A stretch of 64,000 nt of DNA. Origin: Leuctra nigra. Taxonomy: Eukaryota > Arthropoda > Insecta > Plecoptera > Leuctridae. Every line of letters begins with the position of its first letter. Within the stretch, counting starts at the first letter, position 1. The DNA lies in the NCBI GenBank assembly GCA_934045905.1, contig OW203768.1, forward strand, positions 3,066,316 through 3,130,315. The letters run 5' to 3'. The notes under the pieces are model-generated. The model did not search any database, had not been told where the DNA came from, and was given only the letters and a program-made list of their open reading frames with translations. Shown here piece by piece: positions 31,339 through 45,011 of the stretch. The translations under genes were made by a program, and so were the position numbers.

Positions 31339-31622
31339 TCCGCGTGGCCCACCGACTACTGTTTGCCCCCGCGTGGCCCACCGACTACTGTTTGCTTCCG
31401 CGTGGCCCACCGACTACTGCCCGCGCCAGAGTGACCTACCGACTACTGCCCGCGCCAGAGTGACCCACCGACTACTGCCCGCGCCAGAGTGACCTACCGA
31501 CTACTGCCCGCGCCAGAGTGACCCACCGACTACTGCCCGCGCCAGAGTGACCTACCGACTACTGCCCGCGCCAGAGTAACCCACCGACTACTGCCCGCGC
31601 CAGAGTGACCTACCGACTACTC
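31339..31622. repeat. 29/30-bp minisatellite
   Basis: Units centre on ACCGACTACTG. The first three carry CGCGTGGCCC and the next seven or so carry CGCGCCAGAGTGACC, alternating CTACCG and CCACCG in a two-unit register. Confidence 0.92.
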
Positions 31623-32085
31623 ACTGGCGCAACTTCCATGTTGCAGCCCCTGCAGTCGCGTTGGGAGGGGGGGGGGGAGGCCTATGGGGGCCCCAAAATG
31701 TGGATCAAATGAATACCATAATAGAAATGATATCAATAATCGATTGTAATGAAAATACTACCTAGGATTTTAAAGAATTTAGATAATCAAATTGACCAAA
31801 ATTTGTGTTAAATCGCGTTAAAATTCTATAGCGAAATTCAAATTTTAGACTAAAATAGGACTACCTTTAACCTACTATTACCTACACTACAAAATATCAC
31901 AGCACGCAAGGATTTACAATAATTTAAAAAACTGTAATGAATTTTAGAACAAACACAAACAGATGCATATATTTTAACAGATTTTTAAGGTTTACGCAAT
32001 AAAAAATGTAGGGGGCCTAAAAAGTATCCTGCAGGGTGGGGGAGTGGGGGGAGGGGCGAAATATTAAGTGACGCTTCTTCTACTA
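31623..32085. other. AT-rich spacer between related arrays
   Basis: It is bounded by CCTGCAG followed by G-rich runs on both sides (about 31649-31685 and 32029-32055), as if inserted into or between the two minisatellite parts. There is no ORF. Confidence 0.4.
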
Positions 32086-32390
32086 CTGTGTGCCCCCGCA
32101 TGGCCCACCTTCTACTGTGTGCCCCCGCGTGGCCCACCTACTACTGTTTGCTCCTGCATGGCCCACCTACTACTTACTGTCTCCGCAGCTTGGCAACTGG
32201 CTACTTCACAACTTCATTACAACTCCAGCGCTGTGTGTTGGCCCACCTACTACTGTGTGCCCCCGCATGGCCCACCTACTACTGTTTGCTCCCGCATGGA
32301 CCACCTACTACTTACTGTCTCCGCAGCTTGGCAAGCAACTGGCTACGTCACAACTTCATTACAACCTCAGCGCTGTGTGTTTACTGCCGC
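32086..32390. repeat. minisatellite, second array with larger duplication
   Basis: The 30-bp unit with GCATGGCCCACCTACTACTG occurs inside a larger segment of about 140 bp. That segment includes TTACTGTCTCCGCAGCTTGG and CAACTTCATTACAAC and is itself duplicated. Confidence 0.85.
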
Positions 32391-32395
32391 CCGCC

Positions 32396-34909
32396 CGAGT
32401 ATAACAACATTTATGTGCGGCAATCTGCATGCAAGTTTTTCATCACGACTTAACGACCCGACACAAGATTATCCGGTTGTTATGCCATCGTAAAAGTATA
32501 CTCGCAGATAAGACAAAATTATTAAAACTCCGGGCAGGGGTGGTGGGTGGGGGGGGGGGGGTATCGTGTGGAGGGATCTGATCTAAGTGAATCGTATAAC
32601 AGAGAACTGGGGCGAATGTGGAATAATTAAGACACTGACTTCTTCAATATGGCGTCTACTACATATATATTGTTATGTCCTTTGGCGTGGAAAAAAATCT
32701 AATTTCCTTTATTTGAAAAAGGTGTTGCAAACAATTCGAAAAGGGCATTGCAACATATCATTTTCTTATTATAATTAGCATATAAACAAATAATTACGGA
32801 TTTATTTTTACTACATCAAAATGTCAAATAGTCTGTGTAACGGTTGTGTCTAATGTAATCCAAAAAACCAATTAAAAGTGAAACTGATACACACGAAAGC
32901 GACAAAGTTGCGTCATTTTTTGGTAAATTTCACCTTAGTTATAACTTCCATCTATCAATTTACTAGGTTTCCTTTATTTTGAGTGGCTGAAATCAAAAGT
33001 TATAAGTGAATTTAACTCCGGATATTTTTTTAAGATTCTGCGTGTGGAATCGTCTACTTGTTGCATCTTGTTGACTTCGGATTCCAGAATCTGTAGCTTT
33101 TCTCCCTCTGTTGTAGTGCCATTGCAATGCTTTTCACTCCCTCCCACCAACAGAGAGATCGAAGATATTAGACATCGACGATAAATCAGTTACAGAAGAG
33201 AGATGTGTGTTGGAAGATTTTCCAAGAAGTAGAACTGACCCTAAATCAAATACGGCAATTATAAAAATACCCCCACCTAGTGTATTTTCAACAAGTAGTA
33301 CTGAAACCAGGACAATCTCGTATAATTTCTGACCAGATTGTCGTGCCAGATTACCGATATATCAGCCCAGTTCTGCATTACTTCCACCCGCGAACGCCCG
33401 AAATCGTGCGATTCGAGACCGGCTCGTATTATTATTTCAATTATTTCGGGGGACAAAGTTTCTTAGATTTGAAACTTTCAGTTAACGATCTTGGAAAAGT
33501 CGGCTGCGTGTTGGCGGCAATTTCCCCGCACTTGACAAAGCGCAAGGAAAAGATCGTGGACTTCTGCTGTATTACCGGGGAAAACCATTAAAAACCGACA
33601 CGACTGCTTTCAAAAACTCGAATTCAGCTGACATTCGAAACAAAAAAAGAAAAGAAATACACACGAAATGCATCCCATGTTCTTTGTTTCAAGGAACTCC
33701 TTTCCTAGAATGTCAAAATCTTTACATGTGCAGAAGCGAATTTCTGTTTTTTCTATCAAGAACGGTGACTAGAAAAACATTGTTATGTAAAAAGTATCTT
33801 TCTGACTACACTCTATTTCATTCAATCAACCGCCATGTTCGTTCAAACAAAGGCAGGTAACAATAACACAATCCATTCGTTTTGATTTGTTGAAATATTT
33901 ATAATTAAATCACTTTGTTTAGATATTCGGGCAATGTACACCCTAGGGCGCACATTGTGTACGACGAATATTGCGAAAACATTCCCAAACCACGACACAA
34001 AATAAATAGAAATGCACGAAACAAGATCAAGAAGGAGAACATTGAAATGGAAAAATAACATCGTAATTTCAATCCTAGATATTACCTTTGTGAATGACTG
34101 CCAAAGGGAAGAACGCAAACGAAAATATAAAAAACAAACATTGGACGATTGTGTTTCAACATTTCACATCTCATTGTCATAGAAATGAATGAAGAATGGT
34201 TAATTAAAGGCAAAGAGATAGATTCTGATCTGACGAGCGGGATTAGCTTTCCATTAGAACTGGATGTGGAAACCAGAATGTGCCGGCGTCATATTTCATC
34301 TGCTATGGCGATTTATGTAATAAAGGTCACGCGTATATCACGCTCACGTTCATTATACATGATGTATTAAATATTATTTATAGAGCTTTATGAAATCGAA
34401 AAGTGTGTATTGGGGAGGGAGGTGTGGGGGGGGGAGGGCTTATTTAATCGTTAAAAATCTGATCCGGGGCTACGAATTTTATTAATAGAGAGCTGGCAGT
34501 GAGCTACGGTTTTCATTAAAATGTTGTTCGCTTTAAAATATTGCGCTCTAATTGCGAAAAGCAATCTGATGTCCATCAGTAAAGAAACTTATTATTAAGA
34601 TCACAAATCTTCATAAAGGCAGTGAAATTTGGATTTTAAAGGACAAGAGAGCGAAAAGTAAAAGTAATTTACATTTGAAATGAACTTGATGCTCTTTTTC
34701 AGATACCTCAGATAAACACACAAAAACATATTTTGAAAAACCTAAACATTCGAACAGCAAAACAAACGACACACCTTTAAGCCCGCCATTTTTTTTATAT
34801 ACCTCACCCGGTAAGGTTTCCCCGAAATCGTTTCTTGTAGCCATCAAAATCAGAGGTAAACCACCTGCCCACACGCTCATATATACATTTCAGCAGTAAA
34901 GCATCCTCT
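32396..34909. other. long unassigned AT-rich stretch
   Basis: G-runs occur near 32550-32562 and 34424-34438. ORFs up to 103 codons (33280-33591 plus) have no motif I recognise. Confidence 0.4.
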
Positions 34910-34930
34910 CCCCCCCCCCCCCCCCCCCCC
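34910..34930. repeat. poly-C tract (21)
   Basis: Twenty-one consecutive Cs; a G-quadruplex or i-motif candidate. Confidence 0.95.
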
Positions 34931-36339
34931 ATCTTCCGACGAGTAATGTCTTTCCACATAAACCGTATAATCTTCCTTGATAGAGCGGCGCTCGGGCGCT
35001 GGGAGGCCGCCACGTAATGCGTTCACCAATAAGGAATAAAGGCGTAACGAGAGACGACGGGTTCAATATTGAAAAAGGCGAACTTATGCCGTGCGAGTCC
35101 GCGTAGGAAACTGTGTGAGGGAAAGTCGCGGAGAATTTCCCGTGTTGAATTGTGTGTCACGTGACAAAGCGAGCAGGATTGTGTTAGTGAGATATTGACG
35201 ATGACAGAAGACGGTGGGGATTAATCAAGAGTAGCAAAGGTATCAACGTTATAAGATATTGAATGCATTAGCGTTGATCAAGTTTAAAACGGGAATAAGT
35301 AATGTTTCCCAAAGGACACGAGACTTTTCCATAAGTTTTCATCTAGAACGAATAAGTAACTAGTTCATATAAGTTTACTGCACTTTCTGAGAAATGAGAA
35401 ATCAGAATAACTTCATAAATTATTTATCGAATCACGAATCAAATTATGTTAAACAAATTGACAACATTTTCATTTCCATACGAATATGCAGATGCATCAA
35501 TAATGTAGAAATCAGTTTGTATAAAATATCTAGGACAGTTGTCCCTCCACAAATATTACAAAAAGCTCCGTCACAGATCTTGAGCAGAATCACCGTCGAA
35601 TCTTCGATTCTAGCCTCCTCATCATCTTCGATCATGGTCCATTATGAGACGCTGCGTGTCTCCACAGCAATGCCAGTGGGAAGGAGATTTAACGAGAGCT
35701 TCCAGCCTCCCGCACAGGATCGCAAAGTGTTTCCCGCGGAGGAAAACTCTCGGCAAACATATTAAGTGTTCTTGCGCTAAAGAGTCTGAGCTGTCATTGT
35801 ACTTGGAGTGAACAGTGGCGCGAGGTTTAAAGCAGTTCATAGCGCCATGGAACACATGTACTATAGGCTAAATGAACAGTGAATTCAACCATCATCATGA
35901 GCTTCAGTACTTTGTTCGTGTTTTCCAACAGAAACAACTTCCATTTTAACATAGGAGTTACTTTTATTAACAAACAAAAATGCTACAAGTTAAAAAAATT
36001 TAAAATTATGCACTTTATTTTGCTTAATATTTAATGAAAACAGCGTTGCTATGCTTCCCCGATAGCTTCCAAGAAATTTAAAACTATAGGTTATTTATTG
36101 CAGTAACTATTTCAGATTAAATTATGATAAATCAAACATTTCTCCTTATTTTACAATGTGTTCTCCTCCAACTCAGATTTTCTTCCGTAAAACTAAAAAC
36201 GGAAATTTCTACACAAATAAAAAAAAAAACTTTCTGGTATTTGAACACTTTAGAGTTTCAGATTTCAAAAAATTACATATCGAAAACAACTCCCACAGTA
36301 TTCTGTACCTCATGAGATGATCTCACGCATGTTATTCCC
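34931..36339. other. unassigned sequence
   Basis: ORFs at 35394-35765 and 35622-35855 have no recognisable domain. I see no repeat. Confidence 0.4.
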
Positions 36340-39300
36340 GTGTCACTAGACTACCTGCGCGCTACATAATCACCGCCTCTCCGCCACTGCTCGACACAAG
36401 GAAGCGGTGATTTCGACCGCGAAGCGTGCTCTGCCAACTCCACGGAGGATCTGTGTTTACCAGTCATTACCGGCACTCAGCAGCTTTCCCCGCGACAATA
36501 CAAGATGACGTCACTAGACTACCTGCGCGCTACATGATCACCGCCTCTCCGCCACTGCTCGACACAAGGAAGCGGTGATTTCGACCGCGAAGCGTGCTCT
36601 GCCAACTCCACGGAGGATCTGTGTTTACCAGTCATTACCGGCACTCAGCAGCTTCCCCCGCGACAATACAAGATGACGTCACTAGACTACCTGCGCGCTA
36701 CATGATCACCGCCTCTCCGCCACTGCTCGACACAAGGAAGCGGTGATTTCGACCGCGAAGCGTGCTCTGCCAACTCCACGGAGGATCTGTGTTTACCAGT
36801 CATTACCGGCACTCAGCAGCTTCCCCCGCGACAATACAAGATGACGTCACTAGACTACCTGCGCGCTACATGATCACCGCCTCTCCGCCACTGCTTGACA
36901 CAAGGAAGCGGTGATTTCGACCGCGAAGCGTGCTCTGCCAACTCCACGGAGGATCTGTGTTAACCAGTCATTACCGGCACTCAGCAGCTTCCCCCGCGAC
37001 AATACAAGATGACGTCACTAGACTACCTGCGCGCTACATGATCACCGCCTCTCCGCCACTGCTCGACACAAGGAAGCGGTGATTTCGACTCTGCCAACTC
37101 CACGGAGGATCTGTGTTAACCAGTCATTACCGGCACTCAGCAGCTTCCCCCGCGACAATACAAGATGACGTCACTAGACTACCTGCGCGCTACATAATCA
37201 CCGCCTCTCCGCCACTGCTCGACACAAGGAAGCGGTGATTTCGACCGCGAAGCGTGCTCTGCCAACTCCACGGAGGATCTGTGTTAACCAGTCATTACCG
37301 GCACTCAGCAGCCTGCCGCGACAATACAAGATGACGTCACTAGACTACCTGCGCGCTACATGATCACCGCCTCTCCGCCACTGCTCGACACAAGGAAGCG
37401 GTGATTTCGACCGCGAAGCGTGCTCTGCCAACTCCACGGAGGATCTGTGTTAACCAGTCATTACCGGCACTCAGCAGCTTCCCCCGCGACAATACAAGAT
37501 GACGTCACTAGACTACCTGCGCGCTACATGATCACCGCCTCTCCGCCACTGCTCGACACAAGGAAGCGGTGATTTCGACCGCGAAGCGTGCTCTGCCAAC
37601 TCCACGGAGGATCTGTGTTAACCAGTCATTACCGGCACTCAGCAGCCTGCCGCGACAATACAAGATGGCGTCACTAGACTACCTGCGCGCTACATGATCA
37701 CCGCCTCTCCGCCACTGCTCGACACAAGGAAGCGGTGATTTCGACTCTGCCAACTCCACGGAGGATCTGTGTTAACCAGTCATTACCGGCACTCAAGCAG
37801 CTTTTCCCGCGACAATACAAGATGACGTCACTAGACTACCTGCGCGCTACATGATCACCGCCTCTCCGCCACTGCTCGACACAAGGAAGCGGTGATTTCG
37901 ACTCTGCCAACTCCACGGAGGATCTGTGTTTACCAGTCATTACCGGCACTCAGCAGCTTTCCCCGCGACAATACAAGATGACGTCACTAGACTACCTGCG
38001 CGCTACATGATCACCGCCTCTCCGCCACTGCTCGACACAAGGAAGCGGTGATTTCGGCTCTGCCAACTCCACGGAGGATCTGTGTTAACCAGTCATAACC
38101 GGCACTCAGCAGCTTCCCCCGCGACAATACAAGATGACGTCACTAGACTACCTGCGCGCTACATGATCACCGCCTCTCCGCCACTGCTCGACACAAGGAA
38201 GCGGTGATTTCGACTCTGCCAACTCCACGGAGGATCTGTGTTAACCAGTCATTACCGGCACTCAGCAGCTTCCCCCGCGACAATACAAGATGACGTCACT
38301 AGACTACCTGCGCGCTACATGATCACCGCCTCTCCGCCACTGCTCGACACAAGGAAGCGGTGATTTCGACCGCGAAGCGTGCTCTGCCAACTCCACGGAG
38401 GATCTGTGTTTACCAGTCATTACCGGCACTCAGCAGCTTCCCCCGCGACAATACAAGATGACGTCACTAGACTACCTGCGCGCTACATAATCACCGCCTC
38501 TCCGCCACTGCTCGACACAAGGAAGCGGTGATTTCGACCGCGAAGCGTGCTCTGCCAACTCCACGGAGGATCTGTGTTAACCAGTCATTACCGGCACTCA
38601 GCAGCTTCCCCCGCGACAATACAAGATGACGTCACTAGACTACCTGCGCGCTACATAATCACCGCCTCTCCGCCACTGCTCGACACAAGGAAGCGGTGAT
38701 TTCGACTCTGCCAACTCCACGGAGGATCTGTGTTAACCAGTCATTACCGGCACTCAGCAGCTTTTCCCGCGACAATACAAGATGACGTCACTAGACTACC
38801 TGCGCGCTACATGATCACCGCCTCTCCGCCACTGCTCGACACAAGGAAGCGGTGATTTCGACCGCGAAGCGTGCTCTGCCAACTCCACGGAGGATCTGTG
38901 TTAACCAGTCATTACCGCACACAGCAGCTTCCCCCGCGACAATACAAGATGACGTCACTAGACTACCTGCGCGCTACATAATCACCGCCTCTCCGCCACT
39001 GCTCGACACAAGGAAGCGGTGATTTCGACCGCGAAGCGTGCTCTGCCAACTCCACGGAGGATCTGTGTTAACCAGTCATTACCGGCACTCAGCAGCCTGC
39101 CGCGACAATACAAGATGGCGTCACTAGACTACCTGCGCGCTACATGATCACCGCCTCTCCGCCACTGCTCGACACAAGGAAGCGGTGATTTCGACCGCGA
39201 AGCGTGCTCTGCCAACTCCACGGAGGATCTGTGTTTACCAGCCATTACCGGCACTCAGCAGCTTTTCCCGTGACAATACAAGATGACGTCACTAGACTAC

Positions 39301-40290
39301 CTGCGCGCTACATGATCACCGCCTCTCCGCCACTGCTCGACACAAGGAAGCGGTGATTTCGACCGCGAAGCGTGCTCTGCCAACTCCACGGAGGATCTGT
39401 GTTAACCAGTCATTACCGGCACTCAGCAGCTCTCCCGCGACAATACAAGATGACGTCACTAGACTACCTGCGCGCTACATGATCACCGCCTCTCCGCCAC
39501 TGCTCGACACAAGGAAGCGGTGATTTCGACCGCGAAGCGTGCTCTGCCAACTCCACGGAGGATCTGTGTTAACCAGTCATTACCGGCACTCAGCAGCCTG
39601 CCGCGACAATACAAGATGGCGTCACTAGACTACCTGCGCGCTACATGATCACCGCCTCTCCGCCACTGCTCGACACAAGGAAGCGGTGATTTCGACCGCG
39701 AAGCGTGCTCTGCCAACTCCACGGAGGATCTGTGTTTACCAGCCATTACCGGCACTCAGCAGCTTTTCCCGTGACAATACAAGATGACGTCACTAGACTA
39801 CCTGCGCGCTACATGATCACCGCCTCTCCGCCACTGCTCGACACAAGGAAGCGGTGATTTCGACCGCGAAGCGTGCTCTGCCAACTCCACGGAGGATCTG
39901 TGTTAACCAGTCATTACCGGCACTCAGCAGCTTTCCCCGTGACAATACAAGATGACGTCACTAGACTACCTGCGCGCTACATGATCACCGCCTCTCCGCC
40001 ACTGCTCGACACAAGGAAGCGGTGATTTCGACCGCGAAGCGTGCTCTGCCAACTCCACGGAGGATCTGTGTTTACCAGCCATTACCGGCACTCAGCAGCT
40101 TTTCCCGTGACAATACAAGATGACGTCACTAGACTACCTGCGCGCTACATGATCACCGCCTCTCCGCCACTGCTCGACACAAGGAAGCGGTGATTTCGAC
40201 CGCGAAGCGTGCTCTGCCAACTCCACGGAGGATCTGTGTTAACCAGTCATTACCGGCACTCAGCAGCTTTTCCCGTGACAATACAAGATG
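36340..40290. repeat. 168-bp satellite array, 24 units, CRE in most units
   Basis: Units start GATGACGTCACTAGACTACC and include TGATCACCGCCTCTCCGCC, GGAAGCGGTGATTTCGAC and CGACAATACAAG. The full period is 168 bases. A frequent variant lacks 12 bases (CGCGAAGCGTGC), giving 156-bp units, and another has CAGCCTGCCGCG and is 2 bases shorter. About 20 of 24 units carry a perfect CRE TGACGTCA; the first unit and those at 37664, 39114 and 39615 do not. Each unit also has AATCACCGC/GCGGTGATT-type inverted arms about 23 bases apart. The array is much more GC-rich than its flanks and has sharp boundaries. Confidence 0.97.
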
Positions 40291-41510
40291 ACGCATCGTC
40301 GCGCGGGAATTAAAATCACGGCCCATGAGACGCCGTTGTTGACGCAACATCTGAATAATGGGCGTCGTTTTTTGTCGGGGTTTAAAACGAACTTTGTTCT
40401 TCTTTGTGATGGATTGGAACTATCACGGTGTTTCATAAGGCTGGTTTGAAATCAGAGGGTTGAGAAATGTACAAACCTTGACGGCGGAATGAAATGTGTA
40501 AATTACTGGCTGAACTGAGAGCAGAATCTTGCTATTTATTTTCATTTTTTTTTTCATTTATGATGTTCTCATCTTACAAAATATTTTTAGAACGATGATA
40601 AGAAATTATGTACAATAACAAATCACTACTTCGAATAATAATAATAGAAACATCATTATAAACAACAAAAGCAAATGCAATAAAAAATAAATATAAAATT
40701 TCCTAACGAAATATTCAAAACCAAACGCTCGATATATTTTTAAATATTATACTATTGATCTATCAATTAGGCTTAATTTTGTGAAGAACTTCTAAATACA
40801 ATTAAATTTGATGAAATGAAACTATATGCCGTTGGGCGGAAATGTTTCATTTAGCACATCCCTTATTCATAGAGATATTAAATAATTGTCATACTTTCTC
40901 AACGCAAAGAGTGCTTTTTGAAATGCTGTTGACTGTCTATTAGAGTTCATAACGTTGTACTACGAGCCAGCAACGGACTTGTGACTTGTCGATAAATCTC
41001 GCCGTGTGTTTTGTGAATCGCGCGCGGGGGCGAGGTCAGTGAATGAGGAATTACTCATATAAATATAATAACTCCGGCGGTGAATCCAATCCGTGCCGAT
41101 AAATCCACCGCGCGCTCCGGCATTGAGTTGTGAAACACCAGGAGGTAACTCATCGGTACATTGCGGAATACATCTTCAAAGTGTTTCTTAAATGGTACTA
41201 TCTTTTTCAAAGTATTCTTTATGACATTAATAAACATAGCAGAGAATTTTGTAAAAGCAAAATATTACAATCGTATTACCTTCCCGGTTCCGATCACTAA
41301 AAAATAGGTAAAATTGAAATATAATTCACAAAATTAAAAATAATACGAAACCTATTATAATATTTGTATAATATTTTACTCGTGAATTTTTCTTCATTTC
41401 ATAATGAATAAATGTATTATTCATTTTCTTATTATGGCAAACAGCTGATATTTCTTCAGAAAAATCAGAGGGAAGTGCAGAAAAAAATTATTTGCCTTTG
41501 ATAGAGACAA
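40291..41510. other. unassigned AT-rich sequence
   Basis: I see no supported gene or repeat. Confidence 0.45.
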
Positions 41511-41757
41511 ATACTAGTGCCACATTGTCCCACATTCTACTTAAATTACCATAAAGACCATAATAAACATGTTCAAACATTTTGATATGAGATGCCCCAA
41601 TAAACGTAAACCCTTAAATTAAAACTGCATTCTATACTTATAGTACATAATGTGTCACTTGTCCCACATTAAATTACCGTAGCTTCCTCGATCTACTCAA
41701 AGTGCCAGCATGTCCTACATTCTACTTAAAGTGCCAGCGCGTCTTACATTCTACTTA
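41511..41757. repeat. degenerate 30-bp minisatellite units
   Basis: GTGCCAGC.TGTCCTACATTC and TACTTAAAGTGCCAGC repeat at 41697-41757, with degenerate units from 41511 (CCACATTCTACTTAAA). They are the reverse complement of the 12316-12465 unit. Confidence 0.7.
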
Positions 41758-41758
41758 A

Positions 41759-42154
41759 GAGGCAAACGGAAGCGAGCGGGAATCGTACGGTTCGTCAGAG
41801 CGTTTTTTTGAAATTGTGTCTTCCCACTTAATAATTTTTTAAAAATCAGATAGTAACGACCCATAACAGCCTAATAGACTAAATAATGACGCACACTGGA
41901 GTTCATTATGACCTCTGGTACGACCTCAAAGTGTTAAATACGATTATTTTCGATTATTTTATTAAAAATATCGTATTTAACACTTTGAGGTCGCACCTGA
42001 GGTCATATTGAACTCCAGTTTGCGGCATTATTTAGTCTATTAGGCTGTAATGGGTCGTTACTATCTGATTTTTTAAAATTATTAAGTGGGAAGACAAAAT
42101 TTCAAAAAACCGCTCTGACGAACCGTGCGATTTCTATTCGCTTCCGTTTGCCTC
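41759..42154. mobile_element. MITE family A, second intact palindromic copy
   Basis: This 396-bp element has the same ends (GAGGCAAACGGAAGCG and complement) and TTAA flanks (41755-41758 and 42155-42158) as the 17339 copy, and it is nearly identical in length. It is inserted into the edge of the 30-bp minisatellite. Confidence 0.9.
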
Positions 42155-42583
42155 TTAAGCGCCCGCACCTACAAGACACCCACGGCAGCTCTAAGGTGTC
42201 AATGACGCTGGGAACGCAACACATGTGTCCGAGTGCAGGAGATCTTCTCCTCACGTCACACGCCTGAGCGAGGAACTGAGTCCGACCGATGAGATGTATC
42301 GGCCGTCTTTGCGGCGTTCGAGCAGGATTAACCAGTGTGGAGTCCGGATGAAAGAATAGAGCTCTCGTTGTGCAGTTGAGCGAGGAGCTTGGGACGCAGT
42401 GAAATAGTTACGACATGCTGGAGGAAGCAGACGTTTTTTTAAAGATTTTTCTGAAAGTGTTTCTCTCAACAACAAAAAATGAGTAACTATAATTTTCAAT
42501 AAATTTCAAGTTTAGTATCGAATGCATTTTTCATAAAATAAAAGTGATATTTTTAATATGAATCGTCATTTTGCAGCAGCACG
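42155..42583. other. unassigned sequence
   Basis: I see nothing that I can name. An 82-codon minus ORF has no motif. Confidence 0.4.
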
Positions 42584-42795
42584 TACACCCAACAAATCAT
42601 AAAACGGTATTTGAACGAAACAGATTGGCTGCTGGTCAGGTTCCTTGACCATCAATCCTTGTTATTATCAATGAAATCAGAGCTCACCTACTAGAGGTTG
42701 ATAACGTGTTAGCATAGACTTCATCGGATGATGCCATCACATTGTTTGCAGACAATCCATTTCTTTCAAATACCGTTTTATGATTGTCGAGTGTA
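42584..42795. mobile_element. MITE family C, intact copy
   Basis: It starts TACACCCAACAAATCATAAA and ends TTTTATGATTGTCGAGTGTA. The inverted repeats extend about 40 bases with mismatches (AAACGGTATTTGAA/TTCAAATACCGTTT region). TA at both outer edges may be a TA target duplication, as in Tc1/mariner-type elements. There is no ORF. Confidence 0.7.
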
Positions 42796-44605
42796 CCTAA
42801 AGTAATTCAATTTTAGCGTATGTATCATTCCCTAGAAATGTTTGGTAAAAAGTTCTTCTGCATTCGATAACGACTGATTACCTTCATCCCAAGATTTAAG
42901 ATGATCTTCTCTCACAACAGCACTCTGAACCCCATTATGACGTAGTTACCGTCGCGGACTAAAACTCAGAATTCAACTAATCCTCTAAAATGTGTTCCTC
43001 ACCGCCGTTTCAGATGCTTTTAATGACGTCAAAGAGAAACAAACTTCATAAAATGTAGTCATTTCACAGCCATTATCTTTCTCCCTCTCTCTCAGTCTCG
43101 TATAAATAAAATCAGGTATTTATGCAAAAGTACATATATATCTAAAAGCTTGCGTTTGAAGTATTTCGAACACACAAAAGAAAACAAAGATGTGAAAGCA
43201 AAGTTCCGCAGACCTCTTCAAGTTTATCGCAAAGTAAAATTTGATTTAAAAACAAGGAAAAATAATGCGAAAGTTTCGTCTTCTCGGTGTTATTTCTTCT
43301 TCTTTCCCTCGGTTTGCGTCGAACAATGGAATGAGCGTGAACACAGAGCAATATGTCGACATGTGGCTGGCTTTTTGTCTCCTAGAAGCAAGACAACAGA
43401 TGGAAGACTCAATCCGCAGCGCGACTCAGTTTCATCACAACATCGGAATTGCTGATCTAGAGTCATTCGTGAAGGAAGTCTCCTTAAATTTTCTTTCTTA
43501 AATTGAAAACTAAAAATACAAGACTTCTATTATTTTAAAGTCATTAATTTTCAACTTTAAATTTTCAATATCGACTGTGACGTACACAAAATCATACAAA
43601 ATTTACATTTGGACAAAATTATACAAATTGCGTTTATGTTTAGCTGCAAGATTTGACGTCAGCTGTACATTGAGTCGGTTTTTCTCTGCAGATTGACTTG
43701 GTTTATTCAGATTTGGAACCTGATTTCTTAAATATTTTTGGCATCCAAACACGTTTCATATTTTTAAATCACTATCTACATCTGAATACTAAATTTGCAC
43801 AAATAGAATACCTTATAAAATAATAACTTAAAAAAAAAACTCAAATTGAACAAGTAAAATAGTAAACGAAGTAGTAACAAAGCTGTTCTATAGATTAGTT
43901 CCCTGAACTCCATGTATATCTACTCAACATGCAATAAATTCCAATTAAACCACTGATTGATTAAACGAGGATGAATCAATCTAACACGATTTCCACTCGC
44001 CATCATTTACAATCATTTCATTCGCTTTCACGACGTTCAACAAAAAGCCGTGTCGCGAAACATTCGAACTTGCCGGTAGAAAAAAACCACAACACGAAGA
44101 AAAACTCCCTTCTTTCACATGTGTGTCTTGATGACAGATCAAAACACAACGCGAATTGTAACTCTCAAATGCATCATTTCATTAGATAAGACGATTCTTG
44201 CAACAGTTCAAGAAACCAGAAGCAGAAAAACTAAAGCCGGGAGCAAAGTTCAGGATGATGACGACAAAAACAGAATGAAGCTCCAATTGTCTGGCTTCCA
44301 AACACAATACAACCCGGCGCTAATGGCGTCTCACAGATTTCATTCAATAAGACTGATTTAGCTACACACTTTTTCATTTCGCCAACAAGAAAACCAACAT
44401 AAAAACTATGACATTCGTTGCAAAACTGCGTAGGGGGGAGGAATGGAAAAGCCACAATTCCTTGAACGACCACCTCGGTCGCAGCTGTCACCGGCGGCAT
44501 TGTTCCAGAGAGACTGGCGGGGGCGGCAATCGAATCATCATGCCGAGAGGGTGGCGGGGGGTGGGATTGCTTCGTGACGAGCTGGAACTGGATAACTGGA
44601 AGTGA
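42796..44605. other. unassigned sequence
   Basis: It contains one isolated CRE (43024-43031). Overlapping ORFs at 43142-43501 and 43971-44605 are not convincing. Confidence 0.4.
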
Positions 44606-44610
44606 TAGGT

Positions 44611-44662
44611 GTCTGCCGTCGCCGTCGTCGACGTCGTCCTAGAGGCGTCGGAGGCGTCGGCA
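44611..44662. repeat. CGTC-rich simple repeat
   Basis: Irregular GTCGCCGTCGTCGACGTCGTC is followed by GGCGTCGGAGGCGTCGG. Confidence 0.75.
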
Positions 44663-45011
44663 GATATTCACAAGTAATGTGAGAGGTATGCGTACATACA
44701 TCAACATGTAACACATTTGACACTTAAAAACAGTATCTGTAAACTGTATTCGATGTAAATCTTCGTGGATTGCGTGATTTTGTTTAACTTAGTCGGATTA
44801 TGCACTCGTGACATCGGGGATATTCGGGTCGTTGCCGGAGTTAGCCGAGTTCAGATCTACAACTCGAGCTTGATAACACGAAATGGAACATCAGTTCGGA
44901 ATCATTCTTCTGCTACGCACAGAGATTTAACGTCTAGTATTTATTCTTCTGTAGTTTTTCAAGTGGGGGCACACAATTTTCAAGTTGGTAACGGGACGCG
45001 CACTGCTCTTT

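Noticed and set aside
33280..33591. 103-codon plus ORF
   Set aside because: No motif or context; may be chance. I could not find a related segment in the window.
36340..40290. Could the regular repeats be a CRISPR array?
   Set aside because: Units are contiguous 156-168-bp tandem repeats without unique spacers, there are no cas genes, and the sequence is eukaryotic.
43142..43501. Overlapping ORFs on both strands near 43.3 kb
   Set aside because: Both strands are open over the same bases without family motifs.
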